DNA of 64,000 bases from Thalassotalea piscium (GCF_030295935.1 NZ_AP027362.1:992001-1056000), one strand, 5' to 3'; shown: positions 46,239 through 56,630, counted from the stretch's first letter. Translations and numbers: made by a program. Notes: generated by a model from the letters alone, not told the origin.

Positions 46239-47669
46239 ATGAAAGTAGATATTCCCACTTTTGATCAAGCCAGCGTTTTAGTGGTTGGCGATATTATGTT
46301 AGATCGATACTGGTACGGACCAACTCAACGTATTTCTCCTGAGGCACCTGTACCTGTTGTTAAAATTTCTCAAAATGAAGACCGACCCGGCGGTGCCGCA
46401 AACGTAGCATTAAATATTGCATCAATGGGCGGAAAAGTTACCCTAGCAGGAATTACTGGCGAAGATGAAGCGTCTGATACAATAACCCAATATTTGTCTG
46501 CAATGGAAATTGATTGCCAATTTGATCGGCACGCTACAATACCAACGATTACTAAACTGAGAGTACTTAGCCGAAATCAACAGTTAATTCGACTGGACTT
46601 TGAAGAGTCGTTTGCGCATATAAGTAAGAAAAATTTATTAGCGAAGGTCAGCGAGCTTGTGGCTGATCATAATGTGCTGCTACTTTCTGACTATGCGAAA
46701 GGTACTTTGTCTGAGGTACAAGCATTTATTAGTATAGCAAAGCAACAAAATATTCCAGTATTGGTAGATCCGAAAGGTCATGACTTTTCACGTTATCGAG
46801 GTGCAGATATTCTGACACCTAATATGTCTGAATTTGAGGCGGTAGTGGGAGCGTGTGCTAACGAAGCAGAGATTGTTAGTAAAGGGCAGGCATTATTGAC
46901 TGAGTTAGATCTTCAAGCATTATTGATCACGCGTAGCGAAAAGGGAATGACACTGATACGTCGTAACCATGACGAGTTTCATTTACCTACCCAAGCAAAA
47001 GAGGTTTATGATGTTACCGGTGCTGGCGATACTGTAATTGCAACACTAGCACTTGCTATTGCAGCTAATGCTGACTACCCACAAGCAAGCGCATTAGCAA
47101 ATATTGCGGCAGGCATTGTGGTTGGCAAATTAGGGACTTCTACTGTAAGTGTTGCAGAGCTTAACCATCAAATAGCCTCAGGACAAGAAAGTGGTTTTGG
47201 TGTTGTTACTGAAGGACAATTAAAAATTGCCGTAGAACACGCTAAAGCTAGGGGGGAAAAAATTGTAATGACAAACGGTTGTTTTGATATTTTGCATGCT
47301 GGCCATGTGTCATATTTAACGCAAGCGGCGAAACTTGGTACTCGTCTTATTGTTGCGGTAAATGATGATCAGTCGGTAAAAAGGCTTAAAGGCGCAGGAC
47401 GGCCAGTGAATTCAGTAGATCGAAGAATGGCTGTATTATCAGGGCTTGGCGCCGTTGATTGGGTAGTGCCTTTTAGTGAAGATACACCACAACGTTTAAT
47501 TGCTAATATCTTGCCTAATATGTTAGTGAAAGGTGGTGACTACACTGTTGAGCAAATTGCGGGTGGTAGTGAGGTAATTGCGGCGGGTGGTGAAGTTAAA
47601 GTACTCAACTTTGAAGAAGGTATATCTACAACTGAAATTATCAATACCATTCGATTAGAAGACGGCTAA
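46239..47669 (+). CDS. hldE: Bifunctional heptose-7-phosphate kinase / heptose-1-phosphate adenylyltransferase
   Basis: Makes ADP-heptose for the LPS inner core. The N-terminal ribokinase-fold domain has [34 protein letters not shown] and [16 protein letters not shown]. The C-terminal nucleotidyltransferase has [16 protein letters not shown] and [12 protein letters not shown]. The start is ATG at 46239, preceded six bases earlier by GGGA; ATGs at 46236 and 46227 are in frame and possible. In E. coli hldE follows glnE directly; here two genes on the other strand lie between. Confidence 0.96.
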   Translation: MKVDIPTFDQASVLVVGDIMLDRYWYGPTQRISPEAPVPVVKISQNEDRPGGAANVALNIASMGGKVTLAGITGEDEASDTITQYLSAMEIDCQFDRHATIPTITKLRVLSRNQQLIRLDFEESFAHISKKNLLAKVSELVADHNVLLLSDYAKGTLSEVQAFISIAKQQNIPVLVDPKGHDFSRYRGADILTPNMSEFEAVVGACANEAEIVSKGQALLTELDLQALLITRSEKGMTLIRRNHDEFHLPTQAKEVYDVTGAGDTVIATLALAIAANADYPQASALANIAAGIVVGKLGTSTVSVAELNHQIASGQESGFGVVTEGQLKIAVEHAKARGEKIVMTNGCFDILHAGHVSYLTQAAKLGTRLIVAVNDDQSVKRLKGAGRPVNSVDRRMAVLSGLGAVDWVVPFSEDTPQRLIANILPNMLVKGGDYTVEQIAGGSEVIAAGGEVKVLNFEEGISTTEIINTIRLEDG

Positions 47670-47683
47670 CTTATGTTAGGCAC

Positions 47684-47713
47684 TATATTCTAGGGCCTAA
47701 GCCCTGGAATATA
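47684..47713 (+). terminator. Hairpin after hldE
   Basis: TATATTCTAGGGC / GCCCTGGAATATA around CTAA, 13 pairs with one T-G wobble, starts 14 bp after the hldE stop. No T-run; the short element A begins at its right end, so the original T-run may have been displaced. Confidence 0.6.
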
Positions 47714-47881
47714 GGGGCTGTTAATCTTTCAGTTTATAGCTCTGTTGCACTTGAATAAGGTGTCAATCGAGGCGCTTAATATAATATTTGGTTGTTCCAA
47801 ATATTATATTAAGCAACAAAGAGTGATGCATTTTCAAGCCACCCCATAGCAGAGCCTAAAAGGAAAGTTCAATACGCTCTA
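47712..47881 (+). mobile_element. Internally deleted relative of MITE family A (170 bp)
   Basis: The left end TAGGGGCTGTTAATCTTTC and following AGTTTATAGCTCTGTTGCA match the left end of the 61681 copy. The right end (AGCAGAGCCTAAAAGGAAAG, then CAATACGCTCTA) is a diverged form of its right end. The central half is missing. It sits between convergent hldE and tolC. Confidence 0.75.
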
Positions 47882-47888
47882 GTGTAAA

Positions 47889-49244
47889 TTAGCTTTTAGA
47901 TAAGCCTTTATTTATATCTTTAAGATCTTGCTCGGTAATTGTGCCAGCTGCACGTTTTAGTTGTAAGATTGACTGAACATAGCTGTAGCGTGTTGACGAC
48001 AAATTACGTTTCGCATTATATAAATTACGCGTGCTATCTAACACATCTACAATAGTACGTGTGCCTACTTCAAAACCCGCTTCTGTTGCTTTTAATGCAC
48101 TTTCTGCACTTATCACCGCTTGTTCTAGGGCTTTAATACCTGAAACTGCAGCAATAACTGTGTTATATGAATTGCGCGCATTACGAACAATATTACGATG
48201 AGTTTGAGATAAGTCGTGGCTTGCAACAACATAATTATGTTGTTGTTTACGCACTGCACTTGAAATAGCACCACCAGAGTAAATAGGTACTGTTAGTGTA
48301 ATACCTATTGAGTGACTATCAAGTCTAGGGTTATCAAATGTACCAGATACAGTAGTTATCTCATTATCGCCTGATGAATACCGACCTGATAAGTCGAGCG
48401 TTGGGTAATGACCCGCACGTGCAATATTAATATTCTCTTTAGCAATTTCTACGCGAATTTTTTGCGCAATTAAATCTAGATTTTTAGCTTCAGCTGTTTG
48501 CTGCCATTCATTAGCACTGTCAGGAATAGGTCGAGAAGCGCTGAATTTTTCGGTGTTTAAAGGGTTTAAATCACGAGGGTAAACATTGGTAATTACGCGT
48601 AATGCTTCTTCTGTATTGAATACATTATTTTCTGCTCTAATTTCTGCAGTAACAGCATTATCGTATTGTGCTTGGGCTTCATGAACATCAGTAACGGCAG
48701 TTAAACCAACCGAATAACGTTGCTTAGTTTGTTCAAGTTGGCGCTCTATCGCAGCTTTTTCTGCTTTAGCAAACTCTAAGTCATCTTTTGCACTTAATAC
48801 ATCAAAGTAGGCTTGTGTAACACGTATAATTAACTCTTGCTTAGCAACTTGGTAACTAATGTCATAAGTATGAGCCATTTTTTTCGAGTTGCTTAAACGT
48901 AACCAAGAATCATGATGATATAGCTGCATATTTAAGCTTGCACCATAATCTGTTGATTTAGACTCGGTTGTAACAATAGTACCTACTGGTGCATAAATGC
49001 CATTTGAGACTGATTCTGACTCGCCTTGACCTATGCTAGCAGATGCATTAATAAAAGGTAATAATACCGAACGAGCTTGAGTAATATCTTCTTGAGAAGC
49101 TAAAAACTGTGCTTGTGCTTTCAGTACAACAGGGTCATTTTGTTTAGCTTGTTCATAAACAGAAAGTAAATCTTCGGCATACGAAATAGCACTGCTAGTT
49201 GCGCAAGCAATACCTACAATGAGCGAAGTAATGTTTTTTTTCAT
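47889..49244 (-). CDS. tolC: Outer-membrane channel protein TolC
   Basis: Trimeric outer-membrane exit duct for type I secretion and RND efflux. The 451-residue protein has a signal peptide (about 1-23, ends SYAEDLL) and two repeats of outer-membrane efflux domain: LLSVYEQAKQNDPVVLKAQAQ starts the first and VYDRDLNPL-like VYPRDLNPL precedes the second. Motifs are RYSVGLTAVTDVHEAQAQYDNA and GFEVGTRTIVDVLDSTRNLYNAKRNL. Length is as in E. coli TolC. It is divergent from nudF exactly as in E. coli. Confidence 0.95.
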   Translation of the reverse strand: MKKNITSLIVGIACATSSAISYAEDLLSVYEQAKQNDPVVLKAQAQFLASQEDITQARSVLLPFINASASIGQGESESVSNGIYAPVGTIVTTESKSTDYGASLNMQLYHHDSWLRLSNSKKMAHTYDISYQVAKQELIIRVTQAYFDVLSAKDDLEFAKAEKAAIERQLEQTKQRYSVGLTAVTDVHEAQAQYDNAVTAEIRAENNVFNTEEALRVITNVYPRDLNPLNTEKFSASRPIPDSANEWQQTAEAKNLDLIAQKIRVEIAKENINIARAGHYPTLDLSGRYSSGDNEITTVSGTFDNPRLDSHSIGITLTVPIYSGGAISSAVRKQQHNYVVASHDLSQTHRNIVRNARNSYNTVIAAVSGIKALEQAVISAESALKATEAGFEVGTRTIVDVLDSTRNLYNAKRNLSSTRYSYVQSILQLKRAAGTITEQDLKDINKGLSKS

Positions 49245-49579
49245 GTCAGAGAAATTCCTTTAATGTCTTCTAAATATTTTATTCTTAGGTGTAAATACAT
49301 TATTCGTATCATACAAAGCAAATAACTTGCCAACACGCTATTAATGAAAACTTTACATTGTAAGTAATACGAGTAAAAGATAAATATAGCGTTGAATAAA
49401 TCACATACTTACAATAAACGCAGTTATGACTGTACCTAGCTTAGCGTTATATAATATCAGCATTGAATGGTAAGCTAAATATAATCTGCAGATAACGCTC
49501 TATTCTAGTGTAACAAAATATTTTATGCTAATGCTTTGTCATAGTGATTTTGCCCTTTTTCTAATGGATTTGACTAAAA
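49245..49579. other. tolC / nudF divergent promoter region
   Basis: 335 bp without repeats or credible genes. It should hold the tolC and nudF-yqiB-cpdA-yqiA-parE promoters. No operator (e.g. marbox) could be named with confidence. Confidence 0.45.
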
Positions 49580-50200
49580 ATGAATAAAAACGCACAAACT
49601 ATACTGCGGTATAGCGAGAAAGATATTAATTTTGTATCTAAAAAACCGTTGTATACAGGCTTCTTTAAGTTCGAACAATACAACATACAGCATCGTTTAT
49701 ATAACGGCGAAATGAGTGAGCTACTTTCTCGGGAAATATTTGAGCGTGGAGATGCGGTTGTGTTAATGCCGTACGATCCTAAAACGGACAGTTTAGTTAT
49801 GATCGAACAGTTTAGACCTGGTGCTATCCGTGAAAATAACTCACCATGGTTACTCGAGTTTGTTGCCGGTATGTTTTCACCAGAAGAAAGCCCCGTGGAA
49901 GTTGCAGTTAGAGAAGCGAAAGAAGAAGCCAATCTCGACTTGAACCCTAGTAATATTACTCCCGTATTGAAATATCTGTCTAGCCCAGGCGGTATGACTG
50001 AGCAAATTCACTTGTTTATCGGTATTGTTGACACTAAAGGTGTTGGAGGCGTATATGGTTTAGCCGATGAACATGAGGATATTTTGGTTCATGTAGTTAC
50101 TCGAGAGCAAGCAATGGCTTTATTATCTGAGGGTAAAATAACAAATGCATCTACCATAATTGGGTTACAATGGTTGCAATTGAACTATCAAAACTTATAA
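49580..50200 (+). CDS. nudF: ADP-ribose diphosphatase (Nudix)
   Basis: Hydrolyses ADP-ribose to AMP and ribose 5-phosphate. 206 residues with the Nudix box GMFSPEESPVEVAVREAKEEANL near residues 94-116; the usual Gly near the end of the box is Asn here. The family segments YDPKTDSLVMIEQFRPGA and LSSPGGMTEQIHLFIG are present. First gene of the block nudF-yqiB-cpdA-yqiA-parE, which has the same order as in E. coli. Confidence 0.94.
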   Translation: MNKNAQTILRYSEKDINFVSKKPLYTGFFKFEQYNIQHRLYNGEMSELLSREIFERGDAVVLMPYDPKTDSLVMIEQFRPGAIRENNSPWLLEFVAGMFSPEESPVEVAVREAKEEANLDLNPSNITPVLKYLSSPGGMTEQIHLFIGIVDTKGVGGVYGLADEHEDILVHVVTREQAMALLSEGKITNASTIIGLQWLQLNYQNL

Positions 50201-50244
50201 AACTAAACCGATAAAGCCTACAAAGTGAGCTAACAGAGTCAGCA

Positions 50245-50691
50245 ATGAAATCAGCAAACTACCGTCCAAATTTACCTAACTTAATGAGTCTGTGTGAGAT
50301 CAATTATATGATGTTACTGCGCTTGTTAGCTGATAAAGAACTAGCTGGAGAAGAGCGAAATTTTATCATTTCAGATTTTGTTTCCTACCGCATTAAAGTC
50401 AATGAGGTAACACCATACACCTCTTTAATAACAATGACACAAAACTGTAATGCTTTGGTCAACACCTTAAAGGGGTTTTTAAAGCCTAAAATGGTTATTC
50501 GTTTGTATCACGACGCCCGTATGGCTGAGGTAATTAGTAATCAAGATATTTCGCAAGTTAAACCTCGCTACGACTACCCGAATTCAAAAATGCACTTACC
50601 TGATGAAAAACAACAGATAAATTTATTCTTAAAAGAATGGTTGCAATTAAGCTTACAGCTTGGTCAAAGCCCAATTAAACTTTGCAGTTAG
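50245..50691 (+). CDS. yqiB: DUF1249 protein (YqiB-like)
   Basis: A 148-residue cytoplasmic protein matching the DUF1249/YqiB family: YRPNLPNLMSLCEINYMMLLRLL at the start, then VRLYHDARMAEVI-like IRLYHDARMAEVISNQ and YPNSKMHLPDEKQQINLFLKEWLQ. Function is unknown. Second gene of the conserved block; 44 bp after nudF, 21 bp before cpdA. Confidence 0.93.
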   Translation: MKSANYRPNLPNLMSLCEINYMMLLRLLADKELAGEERNFIISDFVSYRIKVNEVTPYTSLITMTQNCNALVNTLKGFLKPKMVIRLYHDARMAEVISNQDISQVKPRYDYPNSKMHLPDEKQQINLFLKEWLQLSLQLGQSPIKLCS

Positions 50692-50712
50692 ACTGTTAAT
50701 AGAGAAATTTGA

Positions 50713-51489
50713 GTGAATAGTAAATTAATAAACACTGAACTAACCTTTGCCCAATTCACAGACTGTCATTTATACGAAGATAAACAAGCGCTTCATCATG
50801 GAGCAAATGTTTATCAAAATTTATTTGCTGTTTTACGTGCATTAACGCAATTACCTGAGCTTGATTTTGCTGTTTTTACCGGTGATTTAACGCAAGATCA
50901 TACCGAGCGTTCATATCAAAACTTTGTGGAGGCCGTTAGCCAGAGTCAATTAAATATACCGATATATTGGCTTGCAGGTAATCATGATGAAATATTTTAT
51001 ATGAACAGCTACTTAAATGCAGCGCCATTTAACAGTGCAAAACAAATTGAAAGTAATCACTGGCAAGTGATATTACTTGATAGTAAAAGTGAAACACCTG
51101 CTGGTGAAATATCAACTCAGCAATTGAACCAACTAAATGAATTGATTGATCCGAAAAAATTTCAGTTACTGATGATGCATCACCATGCAACCAATGTAGG
51201 TTATTTTATTGACCATCATGGCTTGAACAATCAAGATGAGTTTTGGCGCCATATCAATCAATACAAAAGCATTAAAGTGATTGCTTGCGGCCATGTTCAT
51301 AACGCACTCATTAGGCAGCATACTAATAGTAAATTTCAGGTGCCGGTGATCACATGCCCTGCAACTTCTATTCAATTCGACCAATTTGCTACCACGGTTA
51401 AAAATGCGAATCTACCTTCTGGATTCCGCGTTTATACTCTTTATAGCAATGGCGATTCATTATCACAAATACATAACGTAACGAGCTAG
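50713..51489 (+). CDS. cpdA: 3',5'-cyclic-AMP phosphodiesterase
   Basis: Metallophosphoesterase that degrades cAMP. 258 residues with the five metal motifs: FTDCHLY (D-x-H), FTGDLTQD (GDx2), LAGNHDE (GNHD), MMHHHAT and ACGHVHN (GHxH). The start is GTG at 50713; no ATG lies in a useful position. Position between yqiB and yqiA matches E. coli. Confidence 0.94.
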   Translation: MNSKLINTELTFAQFTDCHLYEDKQALHHGANVYQNLFAVLRALTQLPELDFAVFTGDLTQDHTERSYQNFVEAVSQSQLNIPIYWLAGNHDEIFYMNSYLNAAPFNSAKQIESNHWQVILLDSKSETPAGEISTQQLNQLNELIDPKKFQLLMMHHHATNVGYFIDHHGLNNQDEFWRHINQYKSIKVIACGHVHNALIRQHTNSKFQVPVITCPATSIQFDQFATTVKNANLPSGFRVYTLYSNGDSLSQIHNVTS

Positions 51490-51496
51490 TAATACT

Positions 51497-52069
51497 ATGA
51501 AAATAAAGCAGATTTTATATATTCATGGTTTTAATTCATCGCCAAAGTCGCTTAAAGCAGAGCAAACTAAGCAGTATTTACATCAAAAATTTCCACATGT
51601 TAAATTTCATTGTCCACAAATAAAGTCGTCACCAAATGAAGCGATAGCACAGTTAAGCCAAATACTTGAAGAAAATAAAGGTGATTGGTTTTTAATAGGT
51701 TCGTCACTTGGAGGTTATTTTTCTACATACCTCAGTGAAAAATATCAACTACCAGCAGCTATTGTTAACCCCGCAGTAAGGCCTTATGAGTTGCTTAATG
51801 GTTACCTTGGTGTTCAAACTAACCCTTATACTAATGAAATTTACACGGTTACCGAGCAGTATATTGACGATCTTATAGCATTAGAGCAGAATGAAATTAC
51901 AAAAAAACATTACTTGGTGATGGTACAAACAGGTGATGAAGTGTTAGATTACCAACAAGCAGTGAACAAATTCCAACAGTGCCAATTAATTGTACAACAA
52001 AGTGGTGACCATAGCTTTGTTAATTATTCAACGCTATTACCGCAAATCGCGCAATTTTTTAAACTGTAA
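51497..52069 (+). CDS. yqiA: YqiA-family esterase
   Basis: A 190-residue alpha/beta-hydrolase. It has the oxyanion region YIHGFNSSPKSLKA, nucleophile elbow IGSSLGGYFS (Ser near residue 75), an acid in VQTGDEVLDYQQA and the catalytic His in SGDHSFVNY. E. coli YqiA acts on short acyl esters and palmitoyl-CoA. 7 bp after cpdA, 45 bp before parE. Confidence 0.93.
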   Translation: MKIKQILYIHGFNSSPKSLKAEQTKQYLHQKFPHVKFHCPQIKSSPNEAIAQLSQILEENKGDWFLIGSSLGGYFSTYLSEKYQLPAAIVNPAVRPYELLNGYLGVQTNPYTNEIYTVTEQYIDDLIALEQNEITKKHYLVMVQTGDEVLDYQQAVNKFQQCQLIVQQSGDHSFVNYSTLLPQIAQFFKL

Positions 52070-52114
52070 ACCGTCATAAAGGTCAGCACGACCTAATAAT
52101 TATTAGAAAGAGTT

Positions 52115-54004
52115 ATGAGCGAACAATATAATTCCGAATCTATCGAAGTACTTAGTGGTTTAGATCCCGTCCGTCATCGTCCAGGAATGTATACCGACAC
52201 TAGCCGTCCTAACCATTTAGGGCAAGAAGTTATTGATAACTCGGTTGATGAAGCATTAGCAGGGCACGCGCAAAATATTACCGTTATTTTAGATAAAGAC
52301 CAATCATTAGAAATTATTGATGATGGCCGTGGTATGCCTATTGATATTCATAAAGAAGAGGGAGTTTCGGGTGTTGAGCTTATTTTTTGTAAGCTTCATG
52401 CGGGCGGAAAGTTCTCTAATAAAAACTACCAGTTTTCAGGGGGGTTACATGGTGTTGGTATATCGGTGGTTAACGCGCTCTCAAAACGTGTTGATGTTGC
52501 AGTAAGGCGTGACGGTAAAGTCTATGAAATGGCGTTTGAACATGGAGAAAAGGTTGAAGAATTACGTGAAACAGGTACTGTAGGACGACGTAATACAGGT
52601 TCTCGAGTAAAGTTTTGGCCAGAAGAAAAATACTTCGACTCACCTAAATTTTCAGTTCGTCGCCTTATTCACTTGTTAAAAGCTAAGGCTGTATTATGCC
52701 CAGGCTTAACGATAAAATTTCATGATAAAAATGAAGATCAAAAATATCAGTGGTATTACGAAGACGGGCTTTGTGATTACTTAAAAGAATCAGTTAAAAG
52801 CTATGTAAGTTTGCCAGAAGAGCCTTTTATTGGGGCTTTTAGTTCACAAAACGAAGCAGTAGATTGGGCAGTTACTTGGTTGCCAGAAGGTGGAGAGTCG
52901 GTTGGCGAAAGTTATGTAAACTTAATTCCTACGGTACAAGGTGGCACCCATGTAAATGGTTTACGTCAAGGTTTACTCGAGTCGATGCGCGAGTTTTGTG
53001 AGTTTCGTAACTTGATCCCAAGAGGGGTAAAATTAACCCCAGACGATATCTGGGATAAATGCTCATATATTTTATCGGTAAAAATGGGAGATCCTCAATT
53101 TGCCGGCCAAACCAAAGAGCGCTTGTCTTCACGCCAATGTGCCGCATTTGTTATGGGCGTGGTAAAAGATGCGTTTAGCTTATGGTTAAATGAACATACA
53201 GAAGTGGCAGAAACATTAGCAGAATTTTGTATATCAAATGCACAACGTCGCCTGCGTGCAAGTAAAAAAATAATTCGTAAAAAAGTAACGCAAGGGCCCG
53301 CACTACCTGGCAAGCTAACCGATTGTGGTAGTCAAGATATTGCACGGACTGAATTGTTTCTTGTGGAAGGAGACTCTGCTGGCGGAAGTGCTAAACAGGC
53401 ACGAGACCGTGAATTTCAGGCAATTATGCCATTACGTGGTAAAATATTAAATACTTGGGAAGTAGACTCAGGACAAATATTAGCCTCGCAAGAAGTACAC
53501 AATATATCAATTGCTTTAGGTATTGACCCAGACTCAGAAGACTTAACCGAATTACGCTATGGTAAAATTTGTATTTTAGCAGATGCAGACTCTGATGGAC
53601 TTCACATTGCAACATTATTATGTGCCTTATTTATGCAGCACTTTTTACCGCTTGTAAAAGCAGGGCATGTCTATGTCGCCATGCCGCCTTTATATAGAGT
53701 AGATGTAGGTAAAGAAGTATTCTATGCATTAGATGAAGCAGAAAAAGACGGTATTCTTGACCGCATCGAAGCAGAAAAGAAACGCGGTAAAGTTAACGTA
53801 CAACGCTTTAAAGGCTTGGGTGAAATGAACCCTCTGCAATTGCGTGAAACCACTATGGATCCAAATACCCGTAGACTAGTGCAACTAACGGTAGACGAGC
53901 ACTCAGAAACAATGGAACTAATGGACATGCTTTTATCTAAAAAGCGTGCGGGCGACCGAAAAGACTGGTTGCAAGCGAAAGGCGACTTGGTTGAATTGCT
54001 GTAA
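52115..54004 (+). CDS. parE: DNA topoisomerase IV subunit B
   Basis: ATPase subunit of the enzyme that decatenates daughter chromosomes. 629 residues with the GHKL ATP-binding motifs (EVIDNSVDEALAG, DDGRGMPIDIH, GGLHGVGISVVNALS), the TOPRIM motif FLVEGDSAGGSAKQARDR with ADADSDGLHIATLL, and the C-terminal QRFKGLGEMNPLQLRET. Full length. Last gene of the nudF block; parC follows after three inserted genes. Confidence 0.97.
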   Translation: MSEQYNSESIEVLSGLDPVRHRPGMYTDTSRPNHLGQEVIDNSVDEALAGHAQNITVILDKDQSLEIIDDGRGMPIDIHKEEGVSGVELIFCKLHAGGKFSNKNYQFSGGLHGVGISVVNALSKRVDVAVRRDGKVYEMAFEHGEKVEELRETGTVGRRNTGSRVKFWPEEKYFDSPKFSVRRLIHLLKAKAVLCPGLTIKFHDKNEDQKYQWYYEDGLCDYLKESVKSYVSLPEEPFIGAFSSQNEAVDWAVTWLPEGGESVGESYVNLIPTVQGGTHVNGLRQGLLESMREFCEFRNLIPRGVKLTPDDIWDKCSYILSVKMGDPQFAGQTKERLSSRQCAAFVMGVVKDAFSLWLNEHTEVAETLAEFCISNAQRRLRASKKIIRKKVTQGPALPGKLTDCGSQDIARTELFLVEGDSAGGSAKQARDREFQAIMPLRGKILNTWEVDSGQILASQEVHNISIALGIDPDSEDLTELRYGKICILADADSDGLHIATLLCALFMQHFLPLVKAGHVYVAMPPLYRVDVGKEVFYALDEAEKDGILDRIEAEKKRGKVNVQRFKGLGEMNPLQLRETTMDPNTRRLVQLTVDEHSETMELMDMLLSKKRAGDRKDWLQAKGDLVELL

Positions 54005-54106
54005 TTGTAATCAAACTAAAATAGCGGCTGTTGATGACAAATCAACAGATACTTAAGCCGTTTTTATTAAGTAAACGCCCAAGCTAATAACACGATTTAT
54101 TATTCT

Positions 54107-54139
54107 AAAAGCACTCCTATTAATATGAGTGCTTTTTTT
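54107..54139 (+). terminator. Terminator after parE
   Basis: AAAAGCACTC / GAGTGCTTTT with a 10-nt loop and a T-run. A second hairpin CTGTTGAT / ATCAACAG at 54028-54048 lies between the parE stop and this terminator. Confidence 0.85.
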
Positions 54140-54200
54140 ATGATCTTTTTTCTCATAGTATGGTGTTGTTAAATTTCAAGGTAAACACCTAAGGAATAAT

Positions 54201-54608
54201 ATGATCGCCCATCGTGAGCTTAGATCCATTTGTCATATGTCGATTGGTACTAATAATTTAGTAAGTGCAGCAGATTTTTATAAGCAGTTATTACCAGTAT
54301 TACAGATTGAGCTAGTATGTGAATATGAACATGCATTAGCTTTTGGTAAAGGTTATCCTGAGTTTTGGGTGCAAGTGCCGTTTGATCAACAACAAGCGAC
54401 TTCGGGTAATGGCGTTCATATTGGTTTTGTAGCAACAACAAAAAAACAAGTTGATGATTTTTACATGAAGGGCATAGCGCTTGGAGCAAAATGCAATGGA
54501 AAACCAGGCCCAAGAAAAGAGTATGGTGAACCCTATTATGGTTGTTTCTTAATTGATCTTGACGGCAATAAAATTGAAGCGAGTTACTGGCAAATAAATA
54601 AAGAGTGA
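54201..54608 (+). CDS. VOC-family (glyoxalase/bleomycin-resistance fold) protein
   Basis: A 135-residue protein of the vicinal oxygen chelate fold. Visible signatures are HMSIGTNNLVSAADFYKQLLPVL at the start, GVHIGFVATTKKQVDDFYMKGIALGAKCNGKPGPR in the middle and YGCFLIDLDGNKIEASYW at the end. His, Tyr and Glu residues in the usual metal positions suggest a metalloenzyme, but the substrate cannot be inferred. Its own transcript is likely, since it follows a terminator. Confidence 0.88.
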   Translation: MIAHRELRSICHMSIGTNNLVSAADFYKQLLPVLQIELVCEYEHALAFGKGYPEFWVQVPFDQQQATSGNGVHIGFVATTKKQVDDFYMKGIALGAKCNGKPGPRKEYGEPYYGCFLIDLDGNKIEASYWQINKE

Positions 54609-54722
54609 TTTATTAAGCATTTTTGATTATATTGTTGAAATACTGATCTATTTTTATAGAAAAAATGCATCGGCAAAGATATTTAATACACTTAGTTTTA
54701 TTAGTTTATAAAGGGGAATTGC

Positions 54723-56630
54723 TTGTTTGCTTGCGACATAAAAAAAGCTCACGCTGTTAACCATTTCTTTTTATGCTTTATATTATTAATGTCATATAAA
54801 GCATTCGCTGTTGATTTATTAACAGACGAGGGTTTTGAGCAATTTGTACAACAAATTGATAAGCTTAAAGACAGTAATTCAAAAGAAGCCTACCTCTTTT
54901 TACAACAATACGCAGATAAAGCTGAAGAGCTTTCCGTTGATAACCGCCTAGTTTTTTACCGCTATCTTGCTGACACATACTCTGAACAAGCACAATATCA
55001 GCAAAGTAAAGAAATTGCAGATAAAGCCCTTCTATTAGCTAAAAACCTTTCTAGCCCAAGCATAGTTAGTGCTGAATTAAATTATACCCGCGGCTTTGCC
55101 GTTGAAAACTTAGGCGAGTTTGATAGTGCTATTACAAATTATCAAAACGGGTTGGAAATAGCAGAATCGTTAAATGACAAAAAGAATATCGCTACCGGTC
55201 TAATAAACTTAGGCGCTATCTACTACCTTACACAAAAATTTGACCGTTCATTAATTGTTTTTAACCAGGCGCTTAATATCGCGATTCCATTAAAAGATAA
55301 CGAATTACTCGGCTATATTTATAGTGAACTCGGTATTTTATACGAATATATGTATGAAGAAGAGAAAGCGATGGCTTTTTACTTAAAGTCATATGAGTAT
55401 TTTCAACAAGCAGGTAAAAATTTTAATGCGTACAATAGCCTTCGCAATATTGCGATAAATCATGTTAGACATAGACGCTATGAAGAAGCGATTAAAATTA
55501 ATAAAGAAATTGTTGAACATGAAAAAGAAATTGGCAATATAGAAATAATGGCATCAGCTTATATGGGGCTAGCATGGTCGTATTTGAAGAAGAAAGAGAG
55601 TAACCCTGAAGCCGCATACGAGTATCTCAAAATTTCAGAACAATATTCTAGTCAGGGCGAGCAGTACAAAATAGAAGTGTCATTTGGTATAAATAAAGCC
55701 TACCTACTTTATGAGATGAAAAAATATAATGAGGTGCTTGAAACACTTTCGTTAATAGAGCCGTTATTGCAAGACAAAAAAATGCACAAAGCCGCCATAA
55801 TCAATGTTTTATTTTTAAAAAGCAGTATTTATTATGAGCAAGAGCAGTATGAAAAGGCATATCATCTTCAAAATGAATATTTCAAACTTGGTACTGAGTT
55901 GAGAGAAAGTTCAAATTATGAAGCTGTTGAAGATTTGCGGATGCGCTATGAAAGCGAGCAAGCTGATATAAAGAAACAGCTTTTAGACCAACAACAGTCA
56001 TTACAAACCATTCGTTTAAAAGAGTCAGAGTATCAAGAAGAGAATCGAAATATTATTTTGGCATTTAGCGCCATTGTTGTATTAATTATTGGTTGGTTTT
56101 TATTGCGAATTATTCGGGGGCAACAACGGCTTGTCTTTTTAAGTCAGACCGATGGTTTGACAGGGGTAGTTAACCGTAGGCGACTAATTGAATTAAGTGA
56201 CTTTTTCTTTTACCAAGCCAAAAAAGCCAAAATTGAGTTTAGTGTTTTAATGATTGATGTTGATGACTTTAAGTTAATTAATGATACCTATGGCCACAAA
56301 GTGGGAGATAAAGTATTAACAAAAGTTGCACAAATTGGTGCTGCTACAATGCGCTCAACAGATGAATTTGGGCGATTTGGAGGCGAAGAGTTTATTGCAT
56401 TATTACCTGAAACTGGGTTAGAGCAAGCGAAAAACATTGCCGAGCGTTTACGAAAAAGTATCAATGAACATGAAATTTGGCGCAATCTGATAAAAGGTAA
56501 TGTTGCTGTTAGTATAGGTGTTTCATGCGTAGATTTAGACGTGCATAAAAATGCTGACGACTTAATAAAAAGCGCTGATATTTTATTGTATAAAGCGAAA
56601 AACCAGGGGAAAAACCAAGTATGTTATTAA
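54723..56630 (+). CDS. TPR-repeat diguanylate cyclase
   Basis: A 635-residue membrane protein. The signal peptide (about 12-28, ends YKAFAVD) leads into a periplasmic array of TPR repeats (about 60-390, e.g. AKALINLGAIYYLTQKFDRSLIVF-type units). A membrane helix lies near residue 441-460 and a cytoplasmic GGDEF domain (about 470-632) follows. The active site reads GGEEF at about 552 and is preceded by the inhibitory I-site RSTD five residues upstream, so the enzyme should make cyclic-di-GMP under product inhibition. TTG start at 54723 with GGGGAA before it. It overlaps the next GGDEF gene by 10 bp. Confidence 0.9.
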   Translation: MFACDIKKAHAVNHFFLCFILLMSYKAFAVDLLTDEGFEQFVQQIDKLKDSNSKEAYLFLQQYADKAEELSVDNRLVFYRYLADTYSEQAQYQQSKEIADKALLLAKNLSSPSIVSAELNYTRGFAVENLGEFDSAITNYQNGLEIAESLNDKKNIATGLINLGAIYYLTQKFDRSLIVFNQALNIAIPLKDNELLGYIYSELGILYEYMYEEEKAMAFYLKSYEYFQQAGKNFNAYNSLRNIAINHVRHRRYEEAIKINKEIVEHEKEIGNIEIMASAYMGLAWSYLKKKESNPEAAYEYLKISEQYSSQGEQYKIEVSFGINKAYLLYEMKKYNEVLETLSLIEPLLQDKKMHKAAIINVLFLKSSIYYEQEQYEKAYHLQNEYFKLGTELRESSNYEAVEDLRMRYESEQADIKKQLLDQQQSLQTIRLKESEYQEENRNIILAFSAIVVLIIGWFLLRIIRGQQRLVFLSQTDGLTGVVNRRRLIELSDFFFYQAKKAKIEFSVLMIDVDDFKLINDTYGHKVGDKVLTKVAQIGAATMRSTDEFGRFGGEEFIALLPETGLEQAKNIAERLRKSINEHEIWRNLIKGNVAVSIGVSCVDLDVHKNADDLIKSADILLYKAKNQGKNQVCY

